A DNA stretch of 19,963 nt from an uncultured Acholeplasma sp. (GTDB taxonomy: Bacteria > Bacillota_I > Bacilli_A > Acholeplasmatales > Acholeplasmataceae): positions 1 through 19,963 of the forward strand of contig CALGYU010000012.1 of NCBI GenBank assembly GCA_937934685.1, read 5' to 3'. Below are positions 1-6,953 of the stretch, in pieces. Within the stretch, counting starts at the first letter, position 1. The number at the start of each line of letters is the position of its first letter. Under the pieces are notes generated by a model, which worked only from the letters and a program-made list of their open reading frames with translations, was not told where the DNA came from and searched no databases. The position numbers and the translations under genes were made by a program.

Positions 1-1
1 T

Positions 2-688
2 ATCAAAAAATATATCCCATCTCAGTATGAATTTAAATATTATAACTACAGAAACGAGTTTTTAGATACCGCAAAAACAACGTATCGATACCCACAAGAA
101 ATATATTACCGACTTTTTGTGCAATGTTATTTAAAGCAGGAAATCAAACGTATCTTATACTTAGATGTAGATACAATTGTCATCAAAAACTTAAAAAATT
201 TTTATGAACAACCATTTGGGGATAGTTTTTTTATTGGAGCAACCAACATTAAAAAAGCATTAACAACATTTAACAATGTTAAAAATAAAGCCAAGTTGGA
301 CTCTCATTATTTAAATACAGGTGTTTTATTAATAAACGTAGAAGACCTAAGAAAAAAACAAAGTATAGATGAGCTAAATCAATATATCCTTAAAAACGAA
401 AAAAGATTGTTTTTACCAGATCAAGATGTTTTAAATGCTTTATACGGTCATAATGTAAAACTAGTTAACCATTTAAAATACAATTTAAGTGATAGAGCAA
501 TTACCAAATATAATTTAATGAAATTAGTTTCAAAGATTGATTTAGATTGGGTGAATGAAAATGCTTATATCATTCATTACTATGGTAAAAATAAACCATG
601 GTTGCCTGATTATAAAGGTATTTTAAAAGATTACTACTTAAAATACGATCAATTATTAAAAAGCATTCAAATAAGGGAGCAAATATGA
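2..688 (+). CDS. Glycosyltransferase family 8 protein, 5'-truncated by window edge
   Basis: The frame is open from the first bases of the window, so the N-terminus lies outside; 228 residues are visible. An apparent start at 119 is only an in-frame GTG inside the conserved block YYRLFVQCYL and is not the true start. GT8 hallmarks are present: RILYLDVDTIV with the DxD metal and nucleotide-sugar binding motif (DVD), the NTGVLLIN block, PDQDVLNAL, and the C-terminal HYYGKNKPW motif (H-x2-G-x2-KPW). Family members are retaining glycosyltransferases that use UDP-sugars to build surface glycans or glycolipids. In a wall-less cell a glycolipid or capsule role is plausible but inferred. The stop is TGA at 686-688, overlapping the next ATG by 4 bases, so translation is probably coupled. 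Acceptor and donor sugar cannot be read from the sequence. Confidence 0.88.
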   Translation: MKKYIPSQYEFKYYNYRNEFLDTAKTTYRYPQEIYYRLFVQCYLKQEIKRILYLDVDTIVIKNLKNFYEQPFGDSFFIGATNIKKALTTFNNVKNKAKLDSHYLNTGVLLINVEDLRKKQSIDELNQYILKNEKRLFLPDQDVLNALYGHNVKLVNHLKYNLSDRAITKYNLMKLVSKIDLDWVNENAYIIHYYGKNKPWLPDYKGILKDYYLKYDQLLKSIQIREQI

Positions 689-1263
689 AAGATAAGTTGA
701 TCAAAGAATATATACCAAAATCAGAACAAGAAAAAAGAGATCATGACATGATGTTGCAATTATTAGAAACATCCTCTAACCCCTATTTACGTGAAAATCT
801 TTGTGCACATTTTACCACCTCTGCAATTATTCTTAATCAAAGGATGGATGAAATTTTATTAGGTTATCACTTAATTTACCAATCTTATGGGTGGTTTGGT
901 GGTCATAATGATGGTGATAGAGATTTTAAAGAAGTCATCAAAAAAGAAGTCTTTGAGGAAACAGGGATAAAAGACCTAGAATTTATTAAAGATGAACCAC
1001 TTATGTTAGATAATATTTGTGTCCACAATCATTATAAAAATAATGAATACATACCAGATCATATTCACTTAAATCTAACTTATTTTCTTAGGGTAAACCA
1101 AGCTGAGAAAATACAGGAAAATGACAGTGAACATAGAGATTTAAAATGGTTTCCATTAGAAACTTTTTTAAACCATATCAGTGAAAAAAGAATGATTCCA
1201 GTTTATCAAAAGGCTCTAAAGATCATTAAAGACTTAAAAAAGCAACTAGATTTTAAAGTCTAG
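685..1263 (+). CDS. Nudix hydrolase
   Basis: 192 residues with a Nudix box at about 73-95, preceded by W70-F-G-G. The EVFEETGI end is intact (E88, E91, E92 as metal ligands). The position that is normally the first Glu of the box is R79, flanked by D78 and D80, and the usual Arg is K87. The GGHNDGD start resembles the Nudix subgroup with GGHxDGD, so this is probably a subfamily trait rather than damage. Nudix enzymes cleave nucleoside diphosphates linked to another moiety; the substrate here is unknown. The ATG overlaps the preceding glycosyltransferase stop (ATGA) and has AAGGGAG at 673-679, 5 bases upstream. The stop codon lies in the 3' arm of a terminator hairpin, so the gene probably ends a two-gene transcription unit. 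Confidence 0.88.
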   Translation: MKDKLIKEYIPKSEQEKRDHDMMLQLLETSSNPYLRENLCAHFTTSAIILNQRMDEILLGYHLIYQSYGWFGGHNDGDRDFKEVIKKEVFEETGIKDLEFIKDEPLMLDNICVHNHYKNNEYIPDHIHLNLTYFLRVNQAEKIQENDSEHRDLKWFPLETFLNHISEKRMIPVYQKALKIIKDLKKQLDFKV

Positions 1264-1273
1264 TTATTTTTTT
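1244..1273 (+). terminator. Intrinsic terminator overlapping the Nudix stop codon
   Basis: An 8-bp stem (AACTAGAT / GTCTAGTT, innermost pair G.U) has a 6-base loop and is followed by A and seven Ts (1267-1273). The TAG stop at 1261-1263 lies inside the 3' arm. Only 22 bases separate the T tract from the next ATG. Confidence 0.8.
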
Positions 1274-1295
1274 AAATCTAATAGGAGGTAGTTTT

Positions 1296-2858
1296 ATGCA
1301 GTTTAAAAAGATATTAAAAATAATATATTTATTGATTTTCGCTTTAGTGCTTGTTGCCTGTGAAAACGATGAAATCATTTTACCAGAAGAACCTATCAGT
1401 CGTGACACACTAGAAATTTATGCCATCAATGATTTTCATGGAGCCTTATTAAAAGATGATTCAAATGGATTTATGGGCTTTTCTAGAATCGCTAATTATC
1501 TTAAAAACAATGATTCAACCAATGAACATGTAGCCATTGCTAGTGGTGATATTTTCCAAGGTGAGCTATTATCAAATTATTATTACGGTGAACCCATCAT
1601 TGAAGTGATGAATCATTTAGAATTTGATGCATTTGTCTTAGGAAATCACGAGTTTGATTGGGGCATTGAAGAAGTAACTAAATATTTTGACCCTGCCTAC
1701 GAGGGATTAAAAGCAAATTTTGATTTACTAGGTGCAAACGTCATTGATAAACAAACCAATGAAATCATAGAGTTTGTTAAGCCTTATACCATTGTGAATA
1801 AAAATGATTTAAAAATAGGCATCATTGGAGTTATGGGGGATGGTTTGGAAACAAGCATCTCAGGAGATAAAGTTCAAAATTATCAATTTACAGATGCTTT
1901 TACCGCTATAAAAAAATACAGTAGAATACTTAGGGCAGAAGAAAATGTAGATGTTATCATCGTATCTGTACATGGTGCTAATAGTTCATTAAATCAAAGT
2001 GTAGCATCCCTTAGTGGTCTAGAACATGTAGATGCAATGTTTAACGCTCACACCCATGCTAAATATGAAAGGTTTTATAGTGATATTAACAGAAAAGTGG
2101 AGCTACCTGTCATTCAGTCTGAAAGTAAAGGCACTTATTTAGGAAATATTACATTAAAATTTGATGAAGATAAAAAGGTTAAGAGTTATACTGCAAAAAA
2201 CATGAACCATCAAACAGAAAACCTGCTTAAAACAGAAGACCAAGAAGTTTTAAACATCATTAATAAATATTATAAAAAGCTAGAACAACAAGGTTTTTAT
2301 GATACGATATTACCAAGTGAAAAGTATTTTAATAAAGCTTCCATATCGGTTTACCTATCTTACTTAATGCAAAACTATACAGATGCGGATTTGGCCATCC
2401 ACAATTTAGGGGGAACCCGTGAAACGATTGCTAAAAATGAAGGGATGAGTCTTGCAAAAATTTATCAAATCATGCCATTTGACAATGAAGTTATTGTTTT
2501 TAACCTTTATGGCTCAGAACTAAAGAAAAACATTTCAAGAAATCAAAATTATATTGCATATTATAGTCCATCAGCACTTCATACGTTTTTAGATGATCAA
2601 ATATATACGATTGCAACCAATCGCTATGTTTTTGAATCCACTAAAAATTATACGTTTAAAGATAAAGCGATCGGTGCATACACGATTGCCGATAAAACAA
2701 TGATTCCTATGTTTTTAGATCATCTTAATTTACAAAAAGAACAGAAACAACCATATTTTAACTTAAACCAATCCTTACCTTTTCCAAAACCATTTAGTAT
2801 CATCACGCAAATATATAAAAGAAGCAATGCTTCTTTTTTTTATCTTCAAATCATTTAA
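1296..2858 (+). CDS. 5'-nucleotidase / cyclic-nucleotide phosphodiesterase family lipoprotein (UshA-like)
   Basis: 520 residues with an N-terminal signal and lipobox L19-V-A-C22, predicting a lipid-anchored protein on the outer membrane face. The calcineurin-like metallophosphatase domain (about 38-270) shows NDFHG (D46, H48), SGDIFQG (D85), GNHEFDWG (N117, H118), VHGAN and NAHTHA. The C-terminal 5'-nucleotidase domain (about 335-490) carries NLGGTRETI and IMPFDNEVIVFNLYGSEL. Such enzymes dephosphorylate nucleotides outside the cell so that nucleosides can be taken up, which suits a nucleotide-scavenging mollicute; the exact substrate is not shown. The start has AGGAGG at 1283-1288, 7 bases upstream. 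The last 14 residues are encoded by a terminator hairpin, its T tract and the bases beyond, and do not look like a family C-terminus. A small frameshift or lost stop near 2795 is possible. Confidence 0.88.
   Translation: MQFKKILKIIYLLIFALVLVACENDEIILPEEPISRDTLEIYAINDFHGALLKDDSNGFMGFSRIANYLKNNDSTNEHVAIASGDIFQGELLSNYYYGEPIIEVMNHLEFDAFVLGNHEFDWGIEEVTKYFDPAYEGLKANFDLLGANVIDKQTNEIIEFVKPYTIVNKNDLKIGIIGVMGDGLETSISGDKVQNYQFTDAFTAIKKYSRILRAEENVDVIIVSVHGANSSLNQSVASLSGLEHVDAMFNAHTHAKYERFYSDINRKVELPVIQSESKGTYLGNITLKFDEDKKVKSYTAKNMNHQTENLLKTEDQEVLNIINKYYKKLEQQGFYDTILPSEKYFNKASISVYLSYLMQNYTDADLAIHNLGGTRETIAKNEGMSLAKIYQIMPFDNEVIVFNLYGSELKKNISRNQNYIAYYSPSALHTFLDDQIYTIATNRYVFESTKNYTFKDKAIGAYTIADKTMIPMFLDHLNLQKEQKQPYFNLNQSLPFPKPFSIITQIYKRSNASFFYLQII
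2817..2841 (+). terminator. Intrinsic terminator inside the nucleotidase reading frame
   Basis: AAAAGAAGC / GCTTCTTTT forms a 9-bp stem with a 3-base loop (AAT), followed by T through 2841. The in-frame stop of the upstream gene is at 2856-2858, 15 bases past the T tract, so a terminated transcript would lack a stop codon. Confidence 0.8.
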
Positions 2859-2925
2859 CAACTCATAACCTTAAAAGGGTCTTAAGAACTTAGCAACAAT
2901 ATCCTTTTTTATAGGTGATATTTAT

Positions 2926-2952
2926 TTGATATTTTAAAAACTATGTTATAAT
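2926..2952 (+). promoter_or_regulatory. Promoter of tig
   Basis: TTGATA (2926-2931), a 15-base spacer and TATAAT (2947-2952). The -10 is preceded by TGT, giving an extended TGnTATAAT that can offset the short spacer. The Shine-Dalgarno AGGAGG follows at 2973-2978, 10 bases before the tig ATG. The sequence between 2859 and 2925 shows no gene. Confidence 0.72.
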
Positions 2953-2988
2953 TAAAAAGGTTAATACATATTAGGAGGAAATATAATA

Positions 2989-4275
2989 ATGAAATTCGAA
3001 AAATTAGGAACAAATCGTGCTAAATTCACTTTTGAAGTTACACCAGCTGAATTTGAACACGGATTAGATCATGCATTCCATCATGCAAAAGAAACAGTTG
3101 AAGTTAAAGGATTTAGAAAAGGACATGTGCCAAGAAATATCTTTGAACAAAAATTTGGAGTAGAAGTATTATTTGAAGATGCTTTAAATCATGTGATTGG
3201 ACATAAATACGAAGAAGCTTTCTCAGTAAAAGAAGTTGAAATTGTTGGTCAACCACAAGTAACAGAACTTGACTTTGCTTCAATCAAACGTGGAGAACCA
3301 TTTACTTTCGCATTAGAAGTAGCTGTAAAACCTGAAGTTGAATTAGGACAATACAAAGGCTTAGAAATTGCAAAAGTAGATACACAAGTAACTGAGGAAG
3401 AAGTTAACAACTACCTTAAAACATTAGCATCAAACGAAGCAGCATTAGAAGTAAAAGAAGGTGACACTTTAGAAAATGGTGACACAGCAATCTTTGACTT
3501 TGAAGGATTCCATGAAGGTGTTGCATTTGAAGGCGGAAAAGCTGAAAACTTTACTTTAGAAATTGGATCAGGACAATTCATTCCAGGATTTGAAGAAGGC
3601 ATGTTAGGCATGAAAGTTGGAGAAAAAAGAGAAATTAATGTTGTTTTCCCAGAAGAATATCATGCACCTGAATTAGCAGGTAAAGATGCAGTGTTTAATG
3701 TAACATTACACGAGTTAAAAGTAAAAGTAACCCCTGAATTAAATGATGAGTGGGTAAAAACATTAAACAAAGATAACATTGAAACACTAGATGCTTTAAA
3801 AGAAGATGTTAAAAAAGATTTAACAGCTAACAAAGAAGCAAGAGCAAAAAATGAAATCATTGACTCAGTATTAGATAAAGCAATTGCAAACGCAAAAGTA
3901 GATATCCCACAAGAAATGATTGATCAAGAAATTGCTTCATTTAAACAAAACGTAGAAGCACAAGCTGCACAATATCAATTAGACTTAGCAACATTTATTA
4001 CTTTATCAGGTTTAACACAAGAAATATTTGATGCACAAGCATTAGAACAAGCAACAAAAAGAGTGAATCAATCTTTAGTAGTTGAAGCAGTAGCTAAAGC
4101 AGAAAAATTAGTTGCAACAGAAGAAGAAATTACTGAAAGATATGAATTACTTTCACAACAATACAATATGCCTATTGATGAAATCAAACAATATGTTAAC
4201 GATGATTTAGTTTCAAAAGACGTTGTATTCCAACATGCAGTCGACTTAATGGTTGATTCTGCAGTTCAAAAATAA
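2989..4275 (+). CDS. tig: Trigger factor, ribosome-bound chaperone and peptidyl-prolyl isomerase
   Basis: 428 residues, the usual length for the family. The N-terminal ribosome-binding domain carries the signature GFRKGHVPR at 41-49, through which trigger factor docks at the exit tunnel of the large ribosomal subunit. An FKBP-type isomerase domain follows (about 158-245; GDTAIFDFEGF, GSGQFIPGFEEGMLGM). An Ala/Glu/Lys-rich helical C-terminal domain (about 250-428) forms the substrate cradle. The protein captures nascent chains. Codon choice is strongly biased to A/T-ending codons and the Shine-Dalgarno is perfect, in keeping with high expression. It has its own promoter and is followed by a strong hairpin without a T tract. 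The lon gene comes next, as in the Bacillus tig-clpX-lon cluster, but clpX is absent here. Confidence 0.97.
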   Translation: MKFEKLGTNRAKFTFEVTPAEFEHGLDHAFHHAKETVEVKGFRKGHVPRNIFEQKFGVEVLFEDALNHVIGHKYEEAFSVKEVEIVGQPQVTELDFASIKRGEPFTFALEVAVKPEVELGQYKGLEIAKVDTQVTEEEVNNYLKTLASNEAALEVKEGDTLENGDTAIFDFEGFHEGVAFEGGKAENFTLEIGSGQFIPGFEEGMLGMKVGEKREINVVFPEEYHAPELAGKDAVFNVTLHELKVKVTPELNDEWVKTLNKDNIETLDALKEDVKKDLTANKEARAKNEIIDSVLDKAIANAKVDIPQEMIDQEIASFKQNVEAQAAQYQLDLATFITLSGLTQEIFDAQALEQATKRVNQSLVVEAVAKAEKLVATEEEITERYELLSQQYNMPIDEIKQYVNDDLVSKDVVFQHAVDLMVDSAVQK

Positions 4276-4284
4276 GACGAAAAC

Positions 4285-4311
4285 ATAAGGGGACTTTATA
4301 AGTTCCCTTAT
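4285..4311 (+). terminator. Strong hairpin after tig, possible terminator without a T tract
   Basis: A 12-bp stem (ATAAGGGGACTT / AAGTTCCCTTAT, one G.U pair) closes a 3-base loop. It begins 9 bases after the tig stop. The following bases (CTATCATATAAAC) are not a T run, so it may end transcription inefficiently or act as a 3' stabiliser. Confidence 0.5.
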
Positions 4312-4338
4312 CTATCATATAAACATAAAAAAAAGTTT

Positions 4339-4365
4339 TTGGCACTCATACATATTGATTGCAAA
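4339..4365 (+). promoter_or_regulatory. Degenerate CIRCE element (HrcA operator) upstream of lon
   Basis: Half-sites TTGGCACTC (4339-4347) and GATTGCAAA (4357-4365) are separated by exactly 9 bases. Compared with the canonical CIRCE TTAGCACTC-N9-GAGTGCTAA they match 8 of 9 and 7 of 9. The right half overlaps the proposed -35 box of the lon promoter, the expected geometry for repression by HrcA. CIRCE control of lon is known in mycoplasmas. The assignment rests on sequence similarity alone. Confidence 0.75.
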
Positions 4366-4386
4366 TAAAAAATTACATGATATAAT
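4359..4386 (+). promoter_or_regulatory. Promoter of lon
   Basis: TTGCAA (4359-4364), a 16-base spacer and TATAAT (4381-4386), with an upstream TGA giving an extended -10. Transcription would start near 4393. That leaves too little leader for a ribosome site before the ATG at 4401 and favours the start at 4419. Confidence 0.7.
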
Positions 4387-4418
4387 TAAAGATAGATAAA
4401 ATGAAGGGATGTGGAAGC

Positions 4419-6731
4419 ATGGAAGATTTACAAAAGAGTTTACCGGCTGTTGTCGTTCGTGGTGTTGTACCAATACCAAATAATAATTTTAAAATTAGAG
4501 TGGGCCGTAAAATATCCCTTAAAGCAATAGAAGAGGCTGAAAAGAATTTTGGTTCATATGCTTTAATTGTTGTTCAAAAAAACCCATTAATTGAAAATCC
4601 AACAGCTGAAGATATTGAGGATTATGGTGTCTTAGCAAAAGTTTCAATGAAACTTAAATTGCCAAATAATATGCAAGAAGTTAGATTTAATGTCATCAAA
4701 CGCGTTAAAATTTCAGAATATTTACTAACTGAACCGTATTTTATGACAACTTATGAAGAAGTAGAAACCATTCTAGGTGACCAAGAAGAAGAAATTACAC
4801 TAGTAAGAATGATTGCACAAGAGTTGGTAAACAATCAAAATATTGTTTTACAAAGCGCAAGCTCAGTAATAGAACAAGTACAATCAGGCATTACATCTGA
4901 AAAAGCTGCAGATATTATTACACATAATTTAAAAATGCCAGATAACGAAAAATATAAATATTTAAGTGAGTTAAACTTAAATAACAGATTAAAACTAGTT
5001 TTAGAAGACATTCATAAACAAATTATGATTGCTGAATTGGAAAAACGTATTAACGATGACATCAAAAAATCAATTGATGAAAATCAAAAAGAGTATTACT
5101 TAAGAGAAAAAATGCGTGCCATTCAAAACGAACTAGGTGATAAAGCTAAAAAAGAAGAAGAAATAGATGAATTACGTGAACTCATTAAAAAAGCTAACAT
5201 GCCAAAAGAAATTGAGGAAAAAGCTTTACAAGAATTATCACGTTATCAATCAACACCTTCGGCAATGGCAGAATCACAAATCATTAAAACATATCTAGAT
5301 TTCTTAGTAGCTTTACCGTGGGAAAACTATAGTAAAGATTTAGATGATTTAGTAGAAGTTCAAAGTAAACTTGATAAAAACCACTATGGTTTAGAAAAAG
5401 TAAAAGATCGTATCATTGAATACTTAGCAGTTAAGATCATGACTAAGAAAAACCCACAAACTATTTTATGTTTAGCAGGTCCTCCAGGAGTTGGTAAAAC
5501 ATCTTTAGCAACCTCAATTGCCGAAGCTTTAGGCAGAAAGTTTGTCAAACAATCTTTAGGTGGGGTAAAAGATGAATCTGAAATCAGAGGGCATAGAAGA
5601 ACTTATGTCGGCGCAATGCCTGGTCGAATCTTAAAAGGTATGAAAGATGCAGGAACGGTTAACCCGGTTTTCCTATTAGATGAAATTGATAAAATGGCAT
5701 CTGATTATAAAGGGGATCCAGCATCAGCGATGCTAGAAGTTTTAGACCCAGAACAAAATGCACATTTCAGTGATCACTACTTAGAAGAACCATATGATTT
5801 ATCACAAGTTTTATTCATTACAACAGCAAACTATTTAGAAAATATCCCAGCACCATTAAGAGATAGAATGGAAATTGTTGAATTAAGTTCCTATACAGAA
5901 CATGAAAAATTCGAAATAGCTATTCAACACTTAATGCCAAAACAATTGGCTGCTCACGGAGTTACCTCAAAACAGTTCACAATCGATGATAAGAGCCTTT
6001 ATTACATCATTAGACACTATACTAGAGAAGCTGGCGTAAGGGACTTAAATCGCTTTATAGGCTCTTTAATTAGAAAAGCAGTTAAAGAAATTTTACTAAA
6101 TAAAGCAGAGAAAATCAGTATCACATTAGACAACATTGAAACCTATTTAGGTAGACCAAGATTTGTTCATAATCTTGCAGATGAAAAAGAACAAATTGGT
6201 GTAGCAACCGGATTAGCTTATACAGCCTTTGGTGGTGATACCTTACCAGTTGAGGTCACTTATTATAAAGGTAAAGGACAATTAGTTTTAACCGGTAAAT
6301 TAGGTGATGTCATGAAGGAAAGTGCTCAAACCGCTTTAAGCTTTGTTAAATCACACGCAGATGATTTAAAAATTGATCCAAAAATCTTTAATGAAAATGA
6401 CTTCCATATTCACGTTCCAGAAGGAGCAGTTCCAAAAGATGGACCTTCTGCAGGTATTACGATAGCAACAGCGATTGTTTCTGCAGTAAGTAATAAATAT
6501 GTAAGAAAAGACTTAGGGATGACAGGTGAAATTACTTTAAGAGGTTATGTCTTGCCTATCGGTGGACTAAAAGAAAAGGCAATTGCCGCACATAGAAGTG
6601 GATTAAATACCATCTTAATTCCAAAAGATAATGTTAAAGATATTGAAGATATTCCAACGGAAGTCAAAGAAGTATTAGAGATCATTCCAGTTGAGAGTGT
6701 AAGTGATGTTTTCAAAAGAGCTTTAATTTAA
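4419..6731 (+). CDS. lon: ATP-dependent protease Lon
   Basis: 770 residues from the ATG at 4419. An in-frame ATG at 4401 would add six residues but has no Shine-Dalgarno, whereas 4419 has GAAGGGA at 4403-4409. Domain order is typical of LonA: N-terminal substrate-binding domain (about 8-195, starting LPAVVVRGVVPIP), a helical segment, the AAA+ module with Walker A GPPGVGKTS (354-362) and Walker B VFLLDEIDKM (417-426), then the protease domain. The catalytic Ser is S677 in PKDGPSAG and the catalytic Lys is K720 in LKEKAIAA, a 43-residue gap as in E. coli Lon (S679/K722). Lon degrades misfolded and specific regulatory proteins in the cytoplasm. A CIRCE-like operator over its promoter suggests heat-inducible control. 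It is followed by a terminator. Confidence 0.97.
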   Translation: MEDLQKSLPAVVVRGVVPIPNNNFKIRVGRKISLKAIEEAEKNFGSYALIVVQKNPLIENPTAEDIEDYGVLAKVSMKLKLPNNMQEVRFNVIKRVKISEYLLTEPYFMTTYEEVETILGDQEEEITLVRMIAQELVNNQNIVLQSASSVIEQVQSGITSEKAADIITHNLKMPDNEKYKYLSELNLNNRLKLVLEDIHKQIMIAELEKRINDDIKKSIDENQKEYYLREKMRAIQNELGDKAKKEEEIDELRELIKKANMPKEIEEKALQELSRYQSTPSAMAESQIIKTYLDFLVALPWENYSKDLDDLVEVQSKLDKNHYGLEKVKDRIIEYLAVKIMTKKNPQTILCLAGPPGVGKTSLATSIAEALGRKFVKQSLGGVKDESEIRGHRRTYVGAMPGRILKGMKDAGTVNPVFLLDEIDKMASDYKGDPASAMLEVLDPEQNAHFSDHYLEEPYDLSQVLFITTANYLENIPAPLRDRMEIVELSSYTEHEKFEIAIQHLMPKQLAAHGVTSKQFTIDDKSLYYIIRHYTREAGVRDLNRFIGSLIRKAVKEILLNKAEKISITLDNIETYLGRPRFVHNLADEKEQIGVATGLAYTAFGGDTLPVEVTYYKGKGQLVLTGKLGDVMKESAQTALSFVKSHADDLKIDPKIFNENDFHIHVPEGAVPKDGPSAGITIATAIVSAVSNKYVRKDLGMTGEITLRGYVLPIGGLKEKAIAAHRSGLNTILIPKDNVKDIEDIPTEVKEVLEIIPVESVSDVFKRALI

Positions 6732-6749
6732 TTCCTAATATCAAATATG

Positions 6750-6780
6750 AAAGACACTTTTAAGTAAGTGTCTTTTTTTT
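6750..6780 (+). terminator. Intrinsic terminator of lon
   Basis: A perfect 10-bp stem AAAGACACTT / AAGTGTCTTT with a 6-base loop, running into eight Ts (6773-6780), 18 bases after the lon stop. Confidence 0.92.
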
Positions 6781-6886
6781 GACTTTTTGAAAGTCTTAAT
6801 ATGCTATGTTCTTATCAGTACTTAAAAAATCTCTTAAGTGACCATCTTAAAACTCCAAATACTCAAATAAAATAAACTAATCATTC
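6781..6886 (+). other. Intergenic stretch with short inverted repeats, no gene seen
   Basis: Between the lon terminator and the engB promoter. It holds GACTTT-TTG-AAAGTC at 6781-6795 and ACTTAA...TTAAGT further on (8-base gap). No open frame with a ribosome site and no recognisable RNA fold was found. The role is unknown. Confidence 0.4.
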
Positions 6887-6912
6887 AAAGAGTTTTGAAA
6901 AAAACTCTTTTT
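6887..6912 (+). terminator. Hairpin with short T run, overlapping the engB promoter
   Basis: AAAGAGTTTT / AAAACTCTTT forms a 10-bp stem with a GAAA loop, followed by T to 6912. It resembles an intrinsic terminator, yet the best -35 box for engB (TTGAAA, 6895-6900) lies in its 5' arm and loop. It may be a second stop for lon readthrough. Confidence 0.5.
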
Positions 6913-6922
6913 ATCTTATAAT
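6895..6922 (+). promoter_or_regulatory. Promoter of engB-degV
   Basis: TTGAAA (6895-6900), a 16-base spacer and TATAAT (6917-6922). The leader is about 25 bases, with GGAG at 6943-6946 ahead of the ATG at 6954. Confidence 0.7.
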
Positions 6923-6953
6923 AGAAGTACGGAAACAAGAACGGAGTATTAAC

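Noticed and set aside
119..688. GTG at 119 as the start of the glycosyltransferase
   Set aside because: The frame is open to base 2 and encodes conserved GT8 sequence upstream of 119; the gene is cut by the window edge.
2900..2925. Inverted repeat AATATC...GATATT upstream of tig as an operator or terminator
   Set aside because: Arms are short and AT-rich with a 12-base or longer gap; this is expected by chance at this composition.
3411..3860. Minus-strand open frames within tig
   Set aside because: They are shadows of a strongly biased coding sequence, rich in Ser and Phe, with no ribosome site.
4401..4418. ATG at 4401 as the lon start
   Set aside because: It has no Shine-Dalgarno, would lie only about 8 bases after the predicted transcript start, and contains the ribosome site of ATG 4419.
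6781..6886. Possible small RNA between lon and engB
   Set aside because: Only weak short repeats and no convincing promoter-terminator pair were found.
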